Below, piece by piece: positions 27,202 through 36,411 of a DNA stretch of 64,000 bases; position 1 is the stretch's first letter, and each line of letters starts with the position of its first letter. Position numbers and translations under genes: made by a program. The stretch lies in NCBI RefSeq assembly GCF_019218265.1, contig NZ_JAHUZE010000003.1, positions 124,001-188,000 of the forward strand, read 5' to 3'. The notes under the pieces are model-generated. The model was not told the origin of the DNA and did not search any database. It saw only the letters and a program-made list of their open reading frames with translations. This stretch comes from Maritimibacter dapengensis (GTDB taxonomy: Bacteria; Pseudomonadota; Alphaproteobacteria; Rhodobacterales; Rhodobacteraceae).

Positions 27202-27759
27202 ATGGAGATCGAGCAGACTGACCTGCCCGACGTGCTGATCATCACTCCGCAGCGCCACGGCGACTCGCGGGGATTCTTTTCCGAAAGCTGGAATCGCGGG
27301 CGTATGCGCGAGGCTGGTCTGGATATCGATTTTGTGCAGGACAACCATTCCCTCTCCGCGAAGAAAGGGACCCTGCGTGGCCTCCACTACCAGTCGCCTC
27401 CCGATGCGCAGGCCAAGCTCGTGCGTTGCGGGCGCGGCGCACTCTTCGACGTTGCCGTCGACATCCGCAAAGGGTCACCCACATACGGCGAATGGGTCGG
27501 TGTCGAACTGAGCTTCGAGAATGGCCGGCAGCTGTTTATCCCCGAGGGCTTTCTGCACGGGTTCGTAACGCTGACCGATGATTGCGAAATCATCTACAAA
27601 TGCTCTGACTATTATGCGCCGGAAAGCGATGGCGCCGTCCGGTGGGATAGCTGCGGCATCGACTGGCCTCTCGAAGGCACCCCCGTCCTGAGCGACAAGG
27701 ATGCCGAGGCGATTTCATTCGACGCGTTCCAGACGCCATTTCAGGAGAACGCCCCATGA
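27202..27759 (+). CDS. rfbC: dTDP-4-dehydrorhamnose 3,5-epimerase
   Basis: 185 residues, the usual length. A cupin fold with family motifs: [20 protein letters not shown] holding the catalytic His, [16 protein letters not shown], and [12 protein letters not shown]. It converts dTDP-4-keto-6-deoxyglucose to dTDP-4-keto-L-rhamnose, step 3 of dTDP-L-rhamnose synthesis in the cytoplasm. First gene of rfbCBDA; its stop overlaps rfbB by 4 bp. GAGGAGA lies 5 bp before the ATG. Base composition as core genome. Confidence 0.95.
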   Translation: MEIEQTDLPDVLIITPQRHGDSRGFFSESWNRGRMREAGLDIDFVQDNHSLSAKKGTLRGLHYQSPPDAQAKLVRCGRGALFDVAVDIRKGSPTYGEWVGVELSFENGRQLFIPEGFLHGFVTLTDDCEIIYKCSDYYAPESDGAVRWDSCGIDWPLEGTPVLSDKDAEAISFDAFQTPFQENAP

Positions 27760-28796
27760 AGTTCCTCGTAACCGGCGGGGCCGGTTTCATCGGGTCCGCC
27801 GTGGTCAGATTGGCGGTCGCACGCGGGCATGAGGTGGTGAATCTCGACGCTCTGACCTACGCCGCGTGCCTCGAAAACGTAGCGAGCGTGGCCAAGGCAG
27901 CCGGCTACACGTTCGAACACGCAGACATTCGCGACCGCGAGGCGCTCGATCGAATCTTCGCAAACCACAGGCCCGACGCCGTCATGCACCTCGCCGCAGA
28001 AAGCCATGTCGACCGCTCTATCGACGGACCTGGCGCTTTCATCGAAACCAATGTCAACGGCACCTACAACATGCTCGAGGCTGCCCGCACGTATTGGACC
28101 GGGCAGGGGAAGCCCGAAACGTTTCGTTTCCACCACATTTCCACCGACGAAGTCTTCGGTTCTCTCGGCCCTACCGGACTTTTCACCGAAGATAGCCCAT
28201 ACGACCCCCGCTCGCCTTATTCAGCCTCAAAGGCGTCGAGCGATCACCTCGTCCGGGCCTGGGGCGAAACCTACGGCCTGCCCGTGATCCTGACGAACTG
28301 CTCCAACAATTACGGGCCATATCATTTTCCCGAGAAACTGATCCCCGTCGTGATCCTGAACGCGCTCGCCGGCCGCGATATTCCGGTCTATGGCGACGGC
28401 TCCAACGTACGCGACTGGCTGTATGTCGAGGACCATGCCGAAGCGCTATTGCGCGTTGTTCGGGACGGGGTCGTTGGCCGGAGCTACAACATCGGCGGGC
28501 ATAACGAGGCATCCAACATCGACCTCGTAACCCGCATCTGCGCGATCCTGGATGAGCGCTGCCCGGAAAACGCACCGCACGACCGTCTGATCCGTTTCGT
28601 CACGGATCGCCCCGGACACGACGCCCGTTATGCCATTGACGCAAGCCGGATTGGCAAGGAATTGGGCTGGAAACCCTCGGTCACGCTCGAAGAGGGGCTG
28701 GCGCGCACGGTGGACTGGTATCTTGCCAACGAAGACTGGTGGCGACCGCTTCAGGAGCGGCAAGGCGTAGGTGAACGGCTGGGGGTGTCGGCATGA
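27756..28796 (+). CDS. rfbB: dTDP-glucose 4,6-dehydratase
   Basis: 346 residues. An extended short-chain dehydrogenase: NAD-binding [13 protein letters not shown] at residues about 7-19, [15 protein letters not shown], catalytic [12 protein letters not shown], and the YSASKA Tyr-Lys pair, all as in RmlB. It removes water from dTDP-glucose to give dTDP-4-keto-6-deoxyglucose. It overlaps rfbC and rfbD by 4 bp on each side (ATGA), so the operon is translationally coupled. Confidence 0.95.
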   Translation: MKFLVTGGAGFIGSAVVRLAVARGHEVVNLDALTYAACLENVASVAKAAGYTFEHADIRDREALDRIFANHRPDAVMHLAAESHVDRSIDGPGAFIETNVNGTYNMLEAARTYWTGQGKPETFRFHHISTDEVFGSLGPTGLFTEDSPYDPRSPYSASKASSDHLVRAWGETYGLPVILTNCSNNYGPYHFPEKLIPVVILNALAGRDIPVYGDGSNVRDWLYVEDHAEALLRVVRDGVVGRSYNIGGHNEASNIDLVTRICAILDERCPENAPHDRLIRFVTDRPGHDARYAIDASRIGKELGWKPSVTLEEGLARTVDWYLANEDWWRPLQERQGVGERLGVSA

Positions 28797-29641
28797 CCCT
28801 TCTCGTCTTCGGAAAGACCGGACAGGTCGCGACCGAATTGGCTCGGTTGGCCCCGGATGCAATATTTCTCGGACGTGACGACGCCGACTTGTCGAACCCG
28901 GCGGCCTGCGTTGCTGCAATCAAGCGCCACGCGCCGACAGGCGTCATCAACGCCGCCGCTTTCACCGCCGTAGACAAGGCCGAAGACGAAGAGCCTCTGG
29001 CGACCGTAATCAACGGCGAGGCGCCCGGCGCCATGGCGCGTGCCTGTGCAGAACTGGACATCCCGTTCGTCCACATCTCCACCGACTATGTTTTCGACGG
29101 ATCAGGACAGGACCCTTGGCGCCCTGATGACCAGACTGCGCCTATCGGCGCTTACGGACGTTCGAAACGCGCCGGCGAAGACGCAGTGCGCGCAGCGGGT
29201 GGAACTCACGTGATCATGCGCACGTCATGGGTTTTCTCGGCACATGGCGGCAACTTCGTGAAAACCATGCTCCGCCTCGGGGCCGAACGCGATGCGCTTC
29301 GGATCGTGTCCGACCAAATCGGCGGGCCGACCGGCGCGGCTGACATCGCCACGACTGCTCTCCGAGCCCTCGACACCATCGCCACCAAACCGGACCTGTA
29401 CGGCACCTACCACTATTCCGGCGCGCCGGACACCAGCTGGGCGGGCTTTGCAAAAGCGATCTTCGACGAAGCAGGTCTTTCCGTCGCGGTCGAAGAAATC
29501 CCCACAACAGACTACCCGACACCTGCCGCACGACCTCTCAATTCGCGGATGGATTGCAGCAGTCTGGAGGCAGCTTTCGGCATTGAAAGACCTGACTGGC
29601 GCGCCGGGCTGAAAGACGTAATCAAAGAGTTGAACGCATGA
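28793..29641 (+). CDS. rfbD: dTDP-4-dehydrorhamnose reductase
   Basis: 282 residues. An N-terminal Rossmann motif [12 protein letters not shown], the [10 protein letters not shown] motif, and YGRSKRAGE with the catalytic Tyr-Lys pair match RmlD. It reduces dTDP-4-keto-L-rhamnose to dTDP-L-rhamnose. The GxTGxxG loop here reads GKTGQV, as in this family. ATGA overlaps with rfbB and rfbA. Product supply probably feeds the GT2 enzyme at 25.1-26.0 kb and possibly the second polysaccharide locus. Confidence 0.94.
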   Translation: MTLLVFGKTGQVATELARLAPDAIFLGRDDADLSNPAACVAAIKRHAPTGVINAAAFTAVDKAEDEEPLATVINGEAPGAMARACAELDIPFVHISTDYVFDGSGQDPWRPDDQTAPIGAYGRSKRAGEDAVRAAGGTHVIMRTSWVFSAHGGNFVKTMLRLGAERDALRIVSDQIGGPTGAADIATTALRALDTIATKPDLYGTYHYSGAPDTSWAGFAKAIFDEAGLSVAVEEIPTTDYPTPAARPLNSRMDCSSLEAAFGIERPDWRAGLKDVIKELNA

Positions 29642-30516
29642 CGAAACGCAAGGGCATCATACTCGCTGGCGGCACCGGATCGCGGCTGTTCCCGATCACC
29701 ATGGGCGTGTCGAAACAGCTTCTTCCGCTCTACGACAAACCGATGGTCTATTACCCACTGAGCGTCCTCATGCTCGCCGGTATCCGCGAAATCGCCGTCA
29801 TCACCACGCCCGAGGATCAAAGTCAGTTCCAACGGCTGATGGGCGACGGGTCGAAATGGGGCCTGACCTTTACCTGGATCGAACAACCCAGCCCCGACGG
29901 GCTCGCACAGGCCTACCTGCTTGCCGAGGACTTCCTTGACGGCGCGCCATCAGCGATGGTGCTGGGCGACAACATATTCTTCGGACACGGACTGCCTGAA
30001 ATCCTCGCCAGAGCCGACACATCCGATGCTGGCGGCACGGTCTTCGGCTACCAGGTCCGCGACCCGGAGCGCTACGGCGTGGTCAGCTTCGACGAGGGCG
30101 GACAACGGGCCACTTCCATTGTCGAAAAACCTGAAAAACCCGCGTCGAACTACGCGGTCACGGGGCTTTATTTCCTCGACGGCGACGCACCTAACCGCGC
30201 CCGCGGCTTGAAACCCTCCCCGCGCGGCGAGATCGAGATCACGTCGCTACTCGACACCTACCTCGAGGAAGGACGTCTGACGGTCGAGAAGATGGGGCGC
30301 GGGTACGCGTGGCTCGACACCGGAACGCACGGCAGCCTGCTCGACGCGGGCAACTTCGTCCGCACCCTTCAGGATCGTCAGGGTCTTCAGATCGGCTCAC
30401 CGGAGGAAGTCGCCTACACACAAGGCTGGATCGACCACGCACAGATGGAGGAGCACGCAGAGACGTTCTCCAAGACGTCGTACGGCGACTTCCTCAAACA
30501 AGTGCTGGAACGTTGA
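29638..30516 (+). CDS. rfbA: Glucose-1-phosphate thymidylyltransferase
   Basis: 292 residues. The nucleotidyltransferase signature GIILAGGTGSRLFPITMGVS is at the N-terminus, followed by KQLLPLYDKPMVYYPLS, the metal-binding VLGDNIFFGHGL and ERYGVVSFDEG. It activates glucose-1-phosphate to dTDP-glucose, the first rhamnose step, and is normally inhibited by dTDP-rhamnose. Last gene of the operon. No hairpin terminator was seen in the 237-bp convergent gap that follows (30517-30753), which appears empty. Confidence 0.95.
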   Translation: MTKRKGIILAGGTGSRLFPITMGVSKQLLPLYDKPMVYYPLSVLMLAGIREIAVITTPEDQSQFQRLMGDGSKWGLTFTWIEQPSPDGLAQAYLLAEDFLDGAPSAMVLGDNIFFGHGLPEILARADTSDAGGTVFGYQVRDPERYGVVSFDEGGQRATSIVEKPEKPASNYAVTGLYFLDGDAPNRARGLKPSPRGEIEITSLLDTYLEEGRLTVEKMGRGYAWLDTGTHGSLLDAGNFVRTLQDRQGLQIGSPEEVAYTQGWIDHAQMEEHAETFSKTSYGDFLKQVLER

Positions 30517-30753
30517 TGGCCAAATCAGTCCTCCAGCACCTGGGGCGCTGCACGCAATGACTTGAAATGTTCTCTCGCCATGTCGCTCAGTGTCACCTGA
30601 CTGAATGTGTAGCGCATCGCATGCGATCAATTCATGACGGCAGGAGCCAAAGTCCATTTGCGACCCTGGTGCCCTGTGATGCTGCTAAAGGTCACGGCGT
30701 ATAACGCTCATCCGCCGATTCATCGACCGCGACCGCCCGCCCCTACCCGAGAC

Positions 30754-31980
30754 CTACGGAAGCAAAGCGAGTGGCACGGCGGCAACTGCGGATCCGAGGC
30801 CCGAGACATTGGTGACAGCACTGTCGTAACAAGCAATCGCGTCACCTGGGAGAACAAAGGGATCGTAGTCGTCCCGATCCGCCCGACGCATCATGTCCTC
30901 GATGTCGCGCTCAATGACCACGGAAACCTGCGTAAGCGGATTGCGCGAATACAGCGCCGCCGACCGGTGCCCGTTGGTCATGCGGGCCCCGCCGACGCAG
31001 TTCGTATCCACCACGGCCTGCATGTAACGCGTGCCATAGGGCACTTCACGAACGTCCTTGCCAATGCCGGCCAGAGCGTTGCCGGCAGCAGGCTGGGTCA
31101 GGTTCGACAGAAACAGCGAGATCCCCGGCGGGCTGATCGGGCTCGGAACCATCAGGTGATCCTGAAAGCACTGCCGACTGGGCACATGAAGTTCGTCCCC
31201 GGTCAAGAGCATGATGTCGGCACGGTCACGGCCCGTGATGACCTCGCGCAGGTCAAGGGTATGAAGCCGTCCGCCGCGGCGCAGTTCCACGGCCGAGAGG
31301 TCGGCGTCCGGCCTAATCCCACCGGCCGCACGCAAGGCATTCGCGAGATCACGGGCCTCGGTTGAAGCGCCGAGCGTTTCCTGACGTCCCACGTCTATCT
31401 CTGCGCCACGTATGCCACCGATTTCGACGGGACGCGGCTCGAACACGGCGCCGGTCACACCGACACTGGCAGAGGCGTAGTCCTGAAGCCGAACCGAGAC
31501 GAGCGGTCGGGTGGCAAAGTGCCCGGCTTCCATGAGCGCGGCCTCGATGTCGGCTTCGATTTCCTCGATCCGGCGACCCTGCGCGGGCACGGGGTCAAGG
31601 AATGGGAGCCGGATCACACCGTCGCGCGAGACCTCGTAGCGGTCCGAAAAGGTCTCGTCGCCCGATACGAGCACTTCGACCAGATCTCCGCGAGAAAGAA
31701 ACTCGCCCTGAAGCGCCACCATGCTGCCGACAATCCCTTTGCCGCCTTCGAAACTGTCTCCGACCGCGCCCCCACGTTCGGGGAGACATTTCGATGCGTT
31801 GATGTCGCGGGCGCGCAGAAACGCCTCGGTGCCGCGTCGTTCCGGTGTGCGATACTGCGCTTGGTAACCGTCACCTTGGGCGACGGGTTCAAGGTTGTCG
31901 TGTTCGATGGTCGCGCTACAGGCGCTCAGACCAAGCGCAGCAAGAAAAGTGGCCGCGCGGGGGGCGTTGATAAGGGGCAT
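30754..31980 (-). CDS. Wza-like polysaccharide export lipoprotein of the second locus
   Basis: 408 residues. The lipobox LSAC places lipid on Cys21. A Poly_export domain (about residues 95-165: RGDLVEVLVSGDETF, YEVSRDGVIRLPFLDPVPAQG) and an SLBB-type segment (SVGVTGAVFEPRPVEIGG) follow. The C-terminal third (about 280-408) has paired Cys (RQCFQDH, DTNCVGG, IACYDS) and a final hydrophobic stretch. It would form the outer-membrane export channel for region 2. It diverges from the flippase gene; a CTATCC-N4-GGATAG palindrome lies about 90 bp upstream. Confidence 0.85.
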   Translation of the reverse strand: MPLINAPRAATFLAALGLSACSATIEHDNLEPVAQGDGYQAQYRTPERRGTEAFLRARDINASKCLPERGGAVGDSFEGGKGIVGSMVALQGEFLSRGDLVEVLVSGDETFSDRYEVSRDGVIRLPFLDPVPAQGRRIEEIEADIEAALMEAGHFATRPLVSVRLQDYASASVGVTGAVFEPRPVEIGGIRGAEIDVGRQETLGASTEARDLANALRAAGGIRPDADLSAVELRRGGRLHTLDLREVITGRDRADIMLLTGDELHVPSRQCFQDHLMVPSPISPPGISLFLSNLTQPAAGNALAGIGKDVREVPYGTRYMQAVVDTNCVGGARMTNGHRSAALYSRNPLTQVSVVIERDIEDMMRRADRDDYDPFVLPGDAIACYDSAVTNVSGLGSAVAAVPLALLP

Positions 31981-32061
31981 GTCAATCTATCTCGTTTCAG
32001 CGTGTGGATGTCTTTTAAGCCCGGCGAACGAGTCGGACACGGCAGCAAGGGGATGGTTCGG

Positions 32062-32077
32062 CTATCCTGCCGGATAG
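32062..32077. promoter_or_regulatory. Palindromic site A (CTATCC-TGCC-GGATAG)
   Basis: A perfect 6-bp inverted repeat with a 4-bp spacer in the divergent gap between the Wza-like gene (about 90 bp away) and the flippase gene (about 108 bp away). It is one of four copies of the pattern CTAYCC-N4-GGRTAG, all intergenic and all in region 2. The right flank TCG is shared with sites C and D. Likely operator of the NarL-type regulator at 39.2-39.9 kb (inference). Confidence 0.65.
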
Positions 32078-32177
32078 TCGTTTACCCTCCTGTCCGATCC
32101 GGCTCACCCGGTGCGCACAGGACACGACGGGGCATGTGCGCAAGAACAGAACACATCCAATCTGTTCCGAGACCCCA

Positions 32178-33413
32178 ATGCACCGCTCACATCTTACAGG
32201 CCCATTCGCGAGAAACATCGCCGCCTACGGCGCGTCCGAAGTCGCGGCAAAGCTGTCGCGTATTTTCGTTGTCATGGCAGTCGCCCGTAGTCTGGGTGCT
32301 GAAGAGATCGGGATAGCGGCAGCGGCGATGGCGGCCTCGGACATCCTGAAATCCCTCACGGAAAACGGGGTCGGCCAGCGTCTCATCGCGGCGCGGGACA
32401 GCGACCTCGCCGCGCTTTGCCGCACCGCATTGCGCATCTTCTGGGTCTGGGCGCTCGGGCTGTTCGTCGTTCAGCTCGGCATCGGCGCGACCCTTACCTG
32501 GCTGTCTGGCGATCCGATGCTTCTGCTGCTTGTCGCGGTTCTAGCGGGTGAATTTCTGTTCATGCCCGCGGGGCTCGTGCAGGCCGCGCTCGCCATGCGG
32601 GCAGGCAAGCTGAAACAGACCGCCGCTATTGCCGGAGTGCAGGTGGTCGGGGCCAATGCCCTCACCGTCGTACTGGTCCTGATCTGGCCATCACCTCTCG
32701 CGCTGGTCGTTCCAAAGCTCCTGTCCGCGCCGATCTGGCTGATCGCGATGCGCCGCCTTCATCCCTGGTCGCCGGACAGTTGCATCGCGCCGTCGCCGGT
32801 CCGCCCCTTCATGACGTTCGGCGCGCCCGTTCTGGGGGTCGAGATGGTCAAAGCAATGCGGCTTCATGCGGACAAGCTGCTTGTCGGTGCGCTTTTGGGG
32901 CCAGAGGCGCTGGGCCTTTATTTCATGGCCTTCAATGCGGGGCTGGGTCTCGCAAACTCCTTTTCGTTCGCCTTCGCCAGCGTCCTCTTCCCGCACCTCG
33001 TCACCTCGGAAAGCCGCATGAATGCATTGCGGCAGGCATTCGCGCTCGGCATCGGAGTGATCGCGCCGGTCGTGGTCCTCCAATCGCTCGCCGCCCCCTT
33101 CTATGTGCCGATCCTGTTCGGGTCCGAGTGGGCGCACCTGTCCGAGATCGTTTCGATCCTGTGCCTTGCCGCCATCCCTGGCATCGTCTGGACAACGGCG
33201 GCGGGTTGGTTGCGGGCCGAAGCCCGGCCCGGGACCGAGTTCCGCGCCACCGTAATCATGGCGCTCGCACTGCTGGGCAGCACGATCGTCATGGCGCCCC
33301 ATGGCCTCGTCGCAATCGCGACCGGATATCTCGTGACGGCAGCCATAACACAACTGACCCTATCGCTTCCCGCTCTTGCAGCGGCCTTCGTCCAACGTTC
33401 GCAGGAGGTCTGA
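32178..33413 (+). CDS. Wzx-like flippase of the second locus (MOP superfamily)
   Basis: 411 residues from the ATG at 32178; a GTG at 32136 would add 14 residues. About 12 hydrophobic helices are present and the N-terminal part has SEVAAKLSRIFVVMAVARSL as in polysaccharide transporters. It would flip the region-2 lipid-linked repeat. Unlike the AT-rich flippase of region 1, this gene is GC-rich like the core genome. Four bp separate it from the first GT2 gene, which has AGGAGGT inside the flippase end. Confidence 0.82.
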   Translation: MHRSHLTGPFARNIAAYGASEVAAKLSRIFVVMAVARSLGAEEIGIAAAAMAASDILKSLTENGVGQRLIAARDSDLAALCRTALRIFWVWALGLFVVQLGIGATLTWLSGDPMLLLLVAVLAGEFLFMPAGLVQAALAMRAGKLKQTAAIAGVQVVGANALTVVLVLIWPSPLALVVPKLLSAPIWLIAMRRLHPWSPDSCIAPSPVRPFMTFGAPVLGVEMVKAMRLHADKLLVGALLGPEALGLYFMAFNAGLGLANSFSFAFASVLFPHLVTSESRMNALRQAFALGIGVIAPVVVLQSLAAPFYVPILFGSEWAHLSEIVSILCLAAIPGIVWTTAAGWLRAEARPGTEFRATVIMALALLGSTIVMAPHGLVAIATGYLVTAAITQLTLSLPALAAAFVQRSQEV

Positions 33414-33416
33414 CCG

Positions 33417-34334
33417 ATGCCGCGTTTTTCCGTCGTTATCCCCGTATTTAATGCCGCGGACACACTGACCGAAACCATCGAGGCAATCCGCTCCCAGACC
33501 TGCACTGACTGGGAGGTGCTTCTCGTGGATGACGGATCCACGGATGGATCACGCGTTCTCATGGATGCCATCACCCAAGACCCCCGTTTTCGCCAGCTAA
33601 ACAACCCCGGCAAGGGGCCGAGCGCCGCACGGAACTACGGCGTGGTCCGCGCCCGGGGCGAGGTCATAGCGTTTTGCGACGCCGATGACCTTTGGGAACG
33701 CGACAAGCTCGCGCGTGTCGCTGCAATACTCGCGCGCGCCGATGTCTCGGCCGTGTTCGGCAAGGTCGCTTTCTATCCAACCGGGAAACAGGGGCCGCTA
33801 CGCTTGTCCACAGTGCCGGAGGAAGCGTTGACGGTGCCGATGCTGCTTGCAGAAAACCCGGTCTGTACCATGTCGAATCTGTCGATCAGGGCGGACGTTC
33901 TCCAGGCGCACGCCGGGCTGGATGAGGGTATGGTTCACAACGAAGACCTCGACCTGCTCGTGCGGCTCGTCGCCGGGGGTGCGACCATTCTCGGCGACGA
34001 CCGGCTGCACCTGCGATACCGCACCGATGCGCGCGGGTTGTCGTCGAGTCTTACCAAGATGCGGGCTGGGCGGCAGGAAGTGCTGCGGCGTGCTGCCGCG
34101 ATGGGATACCAACCCGACAACCGGCACCATACCGTGTTCCTTCGCTACCTCACCCGCCGTGCGCTCCGGATGGACGACGGGGCCCACGCCGCATTTCGTT
34201 TCGCGCTCGAAGGTTTGTCCACCGCGCCTTGTGCATTTCTGACCCCGGCGCGGCGCGGTGTCCCAACGGCAACGGCCGCCCTCATCGCGCCGCTCTTGCC
34301 CAAACGCCTGCGCCGCGCGCTTTTCGCCACCTGA
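33417..34334 (+). CDS. GT2-family glycosyltransferase
   Basis: 305 residues. A GT-A fold: FSVVIPVFNAADTLTETI, LLVDDGSTDGS, GPSAARNYGVVRARGEVIAF split across the nucleotide site, and the DXD motif CDADDLWERDK (about residues 89-99). The C-terminal part contains HNEDLDLLVRL, the usual acid-base E-D region. It adds one sugar of the region-2 repeat unit at the inner-membrane cytoplasmic face; donor and acceptor cannot be told. It begins right after the flippase and is followed 12 bp later by a second GT2 gene with which it shares layout. Confidence 0.88.
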   Translation: MPRFSVVIPVFNAADTLTETIEAIRSQTCTDWEVLLVDDGSTDGSRVLMDAITQDPRFRQLNNPGKGPSAARNYGVVRARGEVIAFCDADDLWERDKLARVAAILARADVSAVFGKVAFYPTGKQGPLRLSTVPEEALTVPMLLAENPVCTMSNLSIRADVLQAHAGLDEGMVHNEDLDLLVRLVAGGATILGDDRLHLRYRTDARGLSSSLTKMRAGRQEVLRRAAAMGYQPDNRHHTVFLRYLTRRALRMDDGAHAAFRFALEGLSTAPCAFLTPARRGVPTATAALIAPLLPKRLRRALFAT

Positions 34335-34346
34335 AAGGATCCGACC

Positions 34347-35333
34347 ATGCCCCATGCCTCAATCGTCGTCCCCGCGTTCAACGTGGAGGCCACGCTGGCC
34401 GACACGATGGTGTCGCTCCTCAAGCAGAGCTTTCTCGATTTAGAGATCATCGTTGTAGATGACGGCAGTTACGACCGGACACCCGAGATCGCAGATGGGT
34501 TTTGCGCCGATCCCCGCGTGCGGGTCGTGCGCCAGTCGAACCGTGGGCTGGCGGGCGCCCGGAACACCGGAATCGCCGCGGCACAGGGGCAGATCATCGG
34601 GTTCTGCGACTCTGACGATCTCTGGCACCCCGAAAAGCTGTCCGCTCATGTCCACCATCTTCAGATGAACCCGTCCCTGGGGATGAGCTATTCCGGCTCG
34701 GAACTGATCGACGACGATGGAACCTCGCTCGGATTGTTCCAGAAACCGCGCACGCGGCGTATCACGGCCAAGCACATGTTCTTGCGAAATCCGGTCGGCA
34801 ACGGGTCGTCGCCGGTCTTTCGTCGGACCGCACTGGATGACCTGGCATACCGACCGTCCCGGGAAACAATGCGCGATTGGGTCTTCGATGAAACGTTTTC
34901 CCAGTCAGAAGACATCGAGTGCTGGATGCGCCTGATGCTCACCACCGATTGGGAAGTTGAGGGGATCGACGATCCGTTGACGCTCTACCGAGTGAATGGT
35001 GCAGGATTGTCGGCCGGGACCGAGCGTCAACTCGCGAGTTGGGAGCGGATGGTCGAGAAACATGCAGGAATTGCGCCCGTCTTTATCGCGAAACATGCCA
35101 GCCCGGCCCGTGCTTATCAGCTGCGATACCTTGCACGCCGCGCCGTGAGCGCCCGTGACGGAGACCGGGCGCGGGCGTTGATCACACGCTCGTTCCGCGC
35201 CTCATTGCATCCCCTCGTCCATGAGCCGGCCAAGACCATTGCCACGCTTGTCGCCTGCATCCTCGTCGGGACGCCCGGAGCGGTGCTCGTGGACGCGGCC
35301 CAATCCACCCTGCGCCGACTGCGTCGCGCCTGA
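34347..35333 (+). CDS. GT2-family glycosyltransferase
   Basis: 328 residues. Signature strands ASIVVPAFNVEATLADTM, IIVVDDGSYDRTPEI, RGLAGARNTGIAAAQG and the DXD GFCDSDDLWHPEKL; QSEDIECWMRLML carries the E-D catalytic region. It is similar in plan to the preceding GT2 (33417-34334), suggesting old duplication. The C-terminal helix region (about 290-318) is hydrophobic and may touch the membrane. AAAGGA lies just upstream of the ATG. Confidence 0.88.
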   Translation: MPHASIVVPAFNVEATLADTMVSLLKQSFLDLEIIVVDDGSYDRTPEIADGFCADPRVRVVRQSNRGLAGARNTGIAAAQGQIIGFCDSDDLWHPEKLSAHVHHLQMNPSLGMSYSGSELIDDDGTSLGLFQKPRTRRITAKHMFLRNPVGNGSSPVFRRTALDDLAYRPSRETMRDWVFDETFSQSEDIECWMRLMLTTDWEVEGIDDPLTLYRVNGAGLSAGTERQLASWERMVEKHAGIAPVFIAKHASPARAYQLRYLARRAVSARDGDRARALITRSFRASLHPLVHEPAKTIATLVACILVGTPGAVLVDAAQSTLRRLRRA

Positions 35334-35350
35334 ACCTGAAAGGTAAAACC

Positions 35351-36355
35351 ATGACGACAATCATCCATCTGGTCGACGACACGACTCCGGGCGGCGTCAT
35401 GCGCGTCATCGAACACGTCCAGTCCGCAGCGGGCCTGGGACATCTGGGGCGGCATAGTGTCGTTATGATCCCCAAAACCGGGCGCGGTCCAACTCGCATC
35501 CACGGAGACGTCATCGTATCGCATCTCACGATGAACTGGCGTCGGTTGCCGTGGCTGATCCAACTTCGCGCGGCGCATGCGACAACGCCGATGGTGCACG
35601 TCGAGCACAGCTATACCGCTGGCTTCCTGCGCCACAATGTACCGCATCCGGCCCGTTTTATGACCATGGTGCGCGTCGCTTTTTCCCTGTTCGACCGGGT
35701 CGTTCCTGTGAGCGATACGCAAGCGTATTGGGTTCTGGACAAGGGCCTCGCCGATCCGTCCCAAATCACCACGATACCCTCAGCGGTCGACGTGTCGCTA
35801 TTCGACTCGATTCCGTCTGCCACCGGTCCGATTAAGGTCATTGGCGCGTTTGGCCGGTTGGAGCCACAGAAAGGCTTCGATGTCCTGATCCGGGCGATGC
35901 GGGCAAGTCCGCGGCAAGACCTTCAGCTTCACATCTTCGGCCAAGGCAGCGAACGCGAGGCGCTCACGTCCCTTGCCGGGGCTGACCCACGCATCTGCTT
36001 CGGTGGCTTTGTACCGGAACCGGCCAAAGCGATGGCGTCTGTGGATGCGGTCGCGATGCCGTCACGATGGGAAGCCTACGGCCTTGTCGCACTAGAGGCG
36101 CGGGCGGCTGGACGGATGCTTCTGGCGTCTCCCCTTGACGGGCTCAATGACCACATCGCCGCCGGTGCCCACCCCGTTCGTGACAATTCCGTCCGTGGCT
36201 GGAGTGAGACATTGACCGCTCTCGACCGCCCGGACATCGCGAAACTCGACCGTGCCCGTTCCGATGCAAACGCCGCCTCGGCCCGGTTTGCGCAGAGCTG
36301 GACGCTGCTCCTTCATGATCTCCTTGCGCCCGAAGATAAAGCGCAAGCCGCCTGA
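35351..36355 (+). CDS. GT4-family glycosyltransferase
   Basis: 334 residues. A GT-B enzyme: the C-terminal half has GAFGRLEPQKGFDVLIRAM, LHIFGQGSEREAL and the retaining-GT4 motif AMPSRWEAYGLVALEARAAG (EX7E type, near residues 237-256). The N-terminal domain is GDDTTPGGVMRVIEH-like. It adds a further sugar in region 2. Last gene of the plus-strand Wzx-GT-GT-GT unit; a strong terminator follows 21 bp past the stop. AAAGG precedes the ATG. Confidence 0.87.
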   Translation: MTTIIHLVDDTTPGGVMRVIEHVQSAAGLGHLGRHSVVMIPKTGRGPTRIHGDVIVSHLTMNWRRLPWLIQLRAAHATTPMVHVEHSYTAGFLRHNVPHPARFMTMVRVAFSLFDRVVPVSDTQAYWVLDKGLADPSQITTIPSAVDVSLFDSIPSATGPIKVIGAFGRLEPQKGFDVLIRAMRASPRQDLQLHIFGQGSEREALTSLAGADPRICFGGFVPEPAKAMASVDAVAMPSRWEAYGLVALEARAAGRMLLASPLDGLNDHIAAGAHPVRDNSVRGWSETLTALDRPDIAKLDRARSDANAASARFAQSWTLLLHDLLAPEDKAQAA

Positions 36356-36375
36356 TAGCGACAATGCTCGCCAAT

Positions 36376-36407
36376 GGCCGCGTCCGTAACCACGGGCGCG
36401 GCCTTTT
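36376..36407 (+). terminator. Rho-independent terminator of the Wzx-GT operon
   Basis: GGCCGCG-T-CCGT (36376-36387), loop AACC, then ACGG-G-CGCGGCC (36392-36403) followed by TTTT (36404-36407). An 11-pair stem with one T-G wobble, 21 bp after the GT4 stop and just before the 3' end of the convergent polymerase gene. Confidence 0.85.
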
Positions 36408-36411
36408 CGTT

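Noticed and set aside
26805-27344. A 179-codon minus-strand frame overlapping rfbC
   Set aside because: It is mostly antisense to rfbC, with Cys/Ser/Arg-rich low-quality sequence.
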